A stretch of 64,000 nt of DNA, taken from Desulfovirgula sp. GTDB lineage: Bacteria; Bacillota; Desulfotomaculia; Desulfotomaculales; Desulfovirgulaceae. Below are positions 61,490 to 64,000 of this stretch, piece by piece. Position 1 is the stretch's first letter, and every line of letters begins with the position of its first letter. The position numbers were made by a program, and so were the translations under genes. The stretch is from positions 1 through 64,000 of the forward strand of contig DYEX01000061.1 in the NCBI GenBank assembly GCA_020725525.1, written 5' to 3'. The notes under the pieces were generated by a model. It was not told the DNA's origin. It did not search any database and worked only from the letters and a program-made list of their open reading frames with translations.

Positions 61490-61541
61490 CGAGGGGCAAT
61501 CTCCATTTCCAGGCGCCGGTCAAAGCGGGGAAATTTCGGCC
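61490..61541 (-). pseudogene. Duplicated internal fragment of the MntA gene
   Basis: About 50 bases match 61149-61200 inside the nucleotidyltransferase gene, with 26 identical bases in a row (61495-61520) and a few mismatches after. The rest of the gene is not repeated. It lies 300 bases from the original in the same orientation. Confidence 0.8.
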
Positions 61542-61613
61542 TTATTCAAGCGGGATCTTACTACCTTCATAGAGAAAATGCGAAAACTGTTATTTGATAA
61601 TAACCTTGACTGA
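61536..61613 (+). pseudogene. Unrecognised C-terminal coding remnant
   Basis: A short plus-strand frame reads SALFKRDLTTFIEKMRKLLF then DNNLD and a stop. It looks like the end of a real protein, and begins where the MntA fragment stops. Nothing upstream continues it. I cannot name the family. Confidence 0.3.
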
Positions 61614-61664
61614 TTAAAATGTAAATCACTTTGCGGAAGCGGAACAAGTGAAAAGTGGGACCCC

Positions 61665-61694
61665 TTGTCTGTTCCGTGCCGGGCGTGTTATTAT
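61665..61694 (+). promoter_or_regulatory. Candidate promoter of murJ
   Basis: TTGTCT (61665-61670), 18 bases, TATTAT (61689-61694), 45 bases before the proposed CTG start. A moderate match to sigma-A. Confidence 0.5.
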
Positions 61695-61739
61695 TTGGAT
61701 ATGACTAGATGTTGCCAGAAATCGAGGTGAATTTACGCA

Positions 61740-63362
61740 CTGACTAACCAGGAACGGATCGCCCGGGCCACGGCGCTGGTCATGGGCGCCACCATTTTAA
61801 GCAAAATCATGGGGTTTGGCCGGGAGGCGGTCTTGGCGGCGGCCTTCGGGGCCAGCGCGGCCACCGATGCCTACCTGGTGGCCATGATCATTCCGGCACT
61901 CCTGTTTGGCCTGGTGGGTACCACCATTACCACCGTGGGTATTCCCTTTTTCAGCGAGTACATCCACCGGCCGGATAAAAGGTCCGAGCTGCCGGTATTG
62001 ATCTGGACCAGTTTTCATGCTGTCACCGGCGCCCTTTTAGTTATTGCCCTGCTGGGGCTGCCGGCGGCTCCCTGGCTGGTGCGCATCCTGGCCCCGGGAT
62101 TCACCCCGGAGCAGGCGGCGCTTACCACCCAGCTGGTGCGGGTGCTGCTGCCCATGGTGGTGATCATGGGCATGGTGGGCTGGTCCCAGGGGGTGCTCAA
62201 CGCCCACCAGCACTTCGCCGCCCCGGCCTTTATGGGCATTCCCTATAACATCATCATGATCGGGGGTATTTTGCTGGCCGGGGCTTACGGGGGTATTACC
62301 GGGGTGGCCTGGGCCACGGTGCTGGCTACGGCAAGCCAGTTTCTCATCCAGGTACCGGCCCTCTACCGGCGGCGCATCACCTACCGCCCGGTCTTTAACT
62401 GGCGCCACCCGGCCTTAAAGAAAATGCTCTGGCTGGCCGGGCCGGTGTTAATTGGCGTGGGAGCCAACCAGTTAAACGTGATTGTAGACCGCATGCTGGC
62501 TTCAAGCCTGGCCGAAGGCAGCATTTCCGCCCTTAATTACGCCCAGCGTGTTTTAAACCTGCCCCAGGGCCTTTTTGCCATTCCCCTGATTACCGTGCTT
62601 TACCCCACCCTGACGGAACGGACGGCCCTTGAGGATTCCACCGGCTTTTTGGCGGGTTTAAGCAGAGGTTTAAGGGTGCTGGCCTTTGTTTTGATTCCCC
62701 TGACGGTGGGAATGATGATTCTACGGGAAGACCTGGTGCAGTTTATTTTTCAGCGGGGTGCCTTTGATGCCCGGGATGCCGGCATGACCGCCGTGGCGCT
62801 CCTCTTTTACACTCCGGGCCTGCTTTTCCTGATGTGGCGGGAGTTCCTCAACCGGGCCTTTTATGCCCTGCAGGATACCTGGACTCCCATGGGTACGGGT
62901 CTGGTGGCCGTGGCCGTTAACATCGTTTTAAACCTGATCCTGGTCCGGTACATCGGCCTGGCCGGGCTGGCCCTGGCCACCTCCGCTGCCGCGGGGGTTG
63001 GCTGCATGCTTTTGTTCTGGCTGCTGCGCCGGCGGCTGGGGCATATTGGCGGGGCAGCCCTGCTGCGGGAAACGGGGCGCATTTTGACGGCCTCAGTAAT
63101 GATGGGGCTCTTAGTGTGGTGGCTGGATGTACGGGGACTGGCGCTAATGGGCTGGCCCTTCCTGGAAGGCCTGGCGGTGGATTTCCTGAGCAGCGGTGGC
63201 GTGACCAGTTTTGTGCTGCAGGGCCTGCGCCTGGGAGCGCTCATCACCGCCGGCGGGTGTTTCTATTTCTTAAGCTGCTGGCTGTTGCGGGTAGGGGAGA
63301 TGAACTACGCCCTGGAACTGGCCCGGAACATTTTCCACCGCCTCCGCCCGGCGGCCCGGTAA
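61740..63362 (+). CDS. murJ: Lipid II flippase MurJ-like protein
   Basis: An integral membrane protein of the MATE-like MVF family with about 14 helices, from CTG 540 residues. The N terminus ILSKIMGFGREAVLAAAFGA, the segment LLPMVVIMGMVGWSQGVLNA and the ANQLNVIVDRMLASSLAEG motif are characteristic. It flips lipid II or a related lipid-linked sugar. The start is unusual: the family has residues like ERIARATALV before the first ATG (61782), an in-frame stop lies at 61728, and only CTG 61740 with GAGGTG 10 bases upstream fits. If CTG is not used, the product begins at 61782. Confidence 0.88.
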   Translation: MTNQERIARATALVMGATILSKIMGFGREAVLAAAFGASAATDAYLVAMIIPALLFGLVGTTITTVGIPFFSEYIHRPDKRSELPVLIWTSFHAVTGALLVIALLGLPAAPWLVRILAPGFTPEQAALTTQLVRVLLPMVVIMGMVGWSQGVLNAHQHFAAPAFMGIPYNIIMIGGILLAGAYGGITGVAWATVLATASQFLIQVPALYRRRITYRPVFNWRHPALKKMLWLAGPVLIGVGANQLNVIVDRMLASSLAEGSISALNYAQRVLNLPQGLFAIPLITVLYPTLTERTALEDSTGFLAGLSRGLRVLAFVLIPLTVGMMILREDLVQFIFQRGAFDARDAGMTAVALLFYTPGLLFLMWREFLNRAFYALQDTWTPMGTGLVAVAVNIVLNLILVRYIGLAGLALATSAAAGVGCMLLFWLLRRRLGHIGGAALLRETGRILTASVMMGLLVWWLDVRGLALMGWPFLEGLAVDFLSSGGVTSFVLQGLRLGALITAGGCFYFLSCWLLRVGEMNYALELARNIFHRLRPAAR

Positions 63363-63422
63363 AGAATGCATCAAAACACAGGCGTTTTAGGAGGCAGCTT
63401 GCACAGCAAGGGAAGTGAACAG

Positions 63423-63465
63423 GGGCGGCGGCCGTTCCTTCACCCACGGGGGACAGCCGCCGCCC
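63423..63465. terminator. Hairpin between convergent genes
   Basis: GGGCGGCGGC (63423-63432) and GCCGCCGCCC (63456-63465) form a perfect 10-bp GC stem with a 23-base loop between two convergent genes. There is no T-tract on either side, so it may be a two-way block to transcription and not a classical terminator. Confidence 0.45.
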
Positions 63466-63489
63466 AACCAGTTTAATAATCAGTTAATA

Positions 63490-64000
63490 TTAAAAAAGAG
63501 GGTTGATGACCAAACCGGTAATCAGCTTGGGGTAAAAGAAAGTGGATTTCTGAGGCATTTTTTCACCGTTGGCGGCCACCGCCGTGACCTCCTCCACCAG
63601 GGTGGGGTTCAGGAAGAAGGCCAGCTGGTATTCACCTTCGTCCACAGCTTTCAGCGCCCCCTCCTCTTCCCGGGTGTAGGTGAGGTGGCTCTCCCTGGCC
63701 CGCTCTGCGCCGCCGATGCCCAAAAGGCGGTCCAGGATCAGGTGGTGCAGCACCGAAACATCCAGCCCCTGCCAGGCGGCGGAATGGCCGGCGGGCATCA
63801 GGCGGGGCAATGCCCCTTCATCCCGCAGGGTCAAGAGATACAGGCGCCCCCCGCCGCAGTACAGGCCGAAGGAATGGCGGTGGGAAAGGGAACCGGCCCC
63901 GGGCCGGGCATCTCCCGTAAAGCCCCCCCGGACGGCCAGTTCTTTGATGAAACCGGCAAAGTTGCCGTAGCCGGGGGCAAGAGGGAAGCCCTCTACCTCG
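63490..64000 (-). CDS. DUF1015 family protein, C-terminal part
   Basis: The open frame enters from the right edge, so the N terminus is outside the window. The 169 visible residues match the C-terminal part of DUF1015: YNFAGF-type segment (here YGNFAGFIKEL), VLHHLILDRLLGI, YTREEEGALKAVDEGEYQLA and the diagnostic end MPQKSTFFYPKLITGLVINPL. The family is sometimes called SerB-associated in anaerobes; its function is not established. It converges on murJ. Confidence 0.88.
   Translation of the reverse strand, partial: EVEGFPLAPGYGNFAGFIKELAVRGGFTGDARPGAGSLSHRHSFGLYCGGGRLYLLTLRDEGALPRLMPAGHSAAWQGLDVSVLHHLILDRLLGIGGAERARESHLTYTREEEGALKAVDEGEYQLAFFLNPTLVEEVTAVAANGEKMPQKSTFFYPKLITGLVINPLF

Noticed and set aside
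61605-61640. TTGACT considered as the murJ -35
   Set aside because: No acceptable -10 hexamer occurs at 16-19 bases. The TTGTCT/TATTAT pair at 61665-61694 fits better.

Overview
Organism. The window looks like the chromosome of a flagellated Gram-positive-lineage bacterium of the Desulfotomaculum/Pelotomaculum (Peptococcaceae) type. This is inferred from a Bacillus/Clostridium-style fla/che gene order (FliY, CheC and CheD, separate FlgF/FlgG-type rod genes after sigma-D), a high-GC backbone, frequent TTG and GTG starts with strong Shine-Dalgarno sites, an SLH surface protein and abundant small toxin-antitoxin relics. No species can be named from sequence alone.

Layout. (1) 1-691: remnants of an IS607-type recombinase and a PIN toxin. 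(2) 692-1927: a PseC-like sugar aminotransferase, probably for nonulosonic acid used in flagellin or surface glycosylation. (3) 1995-30760: one giant co-directional flagellar/chemotaxis operon headed by a class-I cyclic-di-GMP (GEMM-I) riboswitch with an intrinsic terminator and closed by a strong terminator after fliY. Its order is flgB-flgC-fliE-fliF-fliG-fliH-fliI-fliJ-fliK-flgD-(flagellar operon protein)-flgE paralogue-flgE-fliL-fliN-fliO-fliP-fliQ-fliR-flhB-flhA-flhF-flhG-pilZ-fliA-flgF-flgG-cheD-cheR-cheC-cheY-fliM-fliY. Genes overlap or nearly touch almost throughout. Flagellin, FlgK/L/M, MotAB, CheA, CheW and CheB are not in the window.

(4) 30885-45663: a surface-glycan locus with an O-antigen polymerase/ligase, a TPR protein, a Wzm/Wzt-type ABC exporter, glycosyltransferases, a 1,169-residue three-enzyme fusion (pyruvyltransferase, GT2, GT4) and a UPF0104 membrane protein. 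From about 36.4 to 44.7 kb it is visibly AT-richer and carries an IS481-like relic and a frameshifted methyltransferase, so it looks horizontally acquired. (5) 45.6-47.3 kb: a graveyard of gene fragments (manC 5' part, tails of the SWIM gene, a HicB relic) around an Rpn-like protein. (6) 47.3-52.8 kb: GDP-mannose supply (manB, manC), a GT4 enzyme and a WcaJ-type initiating phosphosugar transferase. (7) 52.9-63.4 kb: a SWIM zinc-finger protein, DIP1984, Uma2, a damaged VapBC-like pair, a beta-propeller plus SLH protein pair, a HepT/MntA toxin-antitoxin pair and MurJ. (8) The right edge cuts a DUF1015 gene.

How it works together. Cyclic-di-GMP probably controls motility at two levels: premature termination at the riboswitch before flgB, and a PilZ/YcgR-like protein encoded inside the same operon. 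The glycan genes supply GDP-mannose, start a lipid-linked glycan, extend and pyruvylate it, and export it. SLH proteins may bind pyruvylated wall polymer, which links the fusion protein to the surface-layer gene pair. A recurrent oddity is that 3' ends of local genes (SWIM, Uma2, SLH protein) occur again as orphan tails elsewhere in the window.
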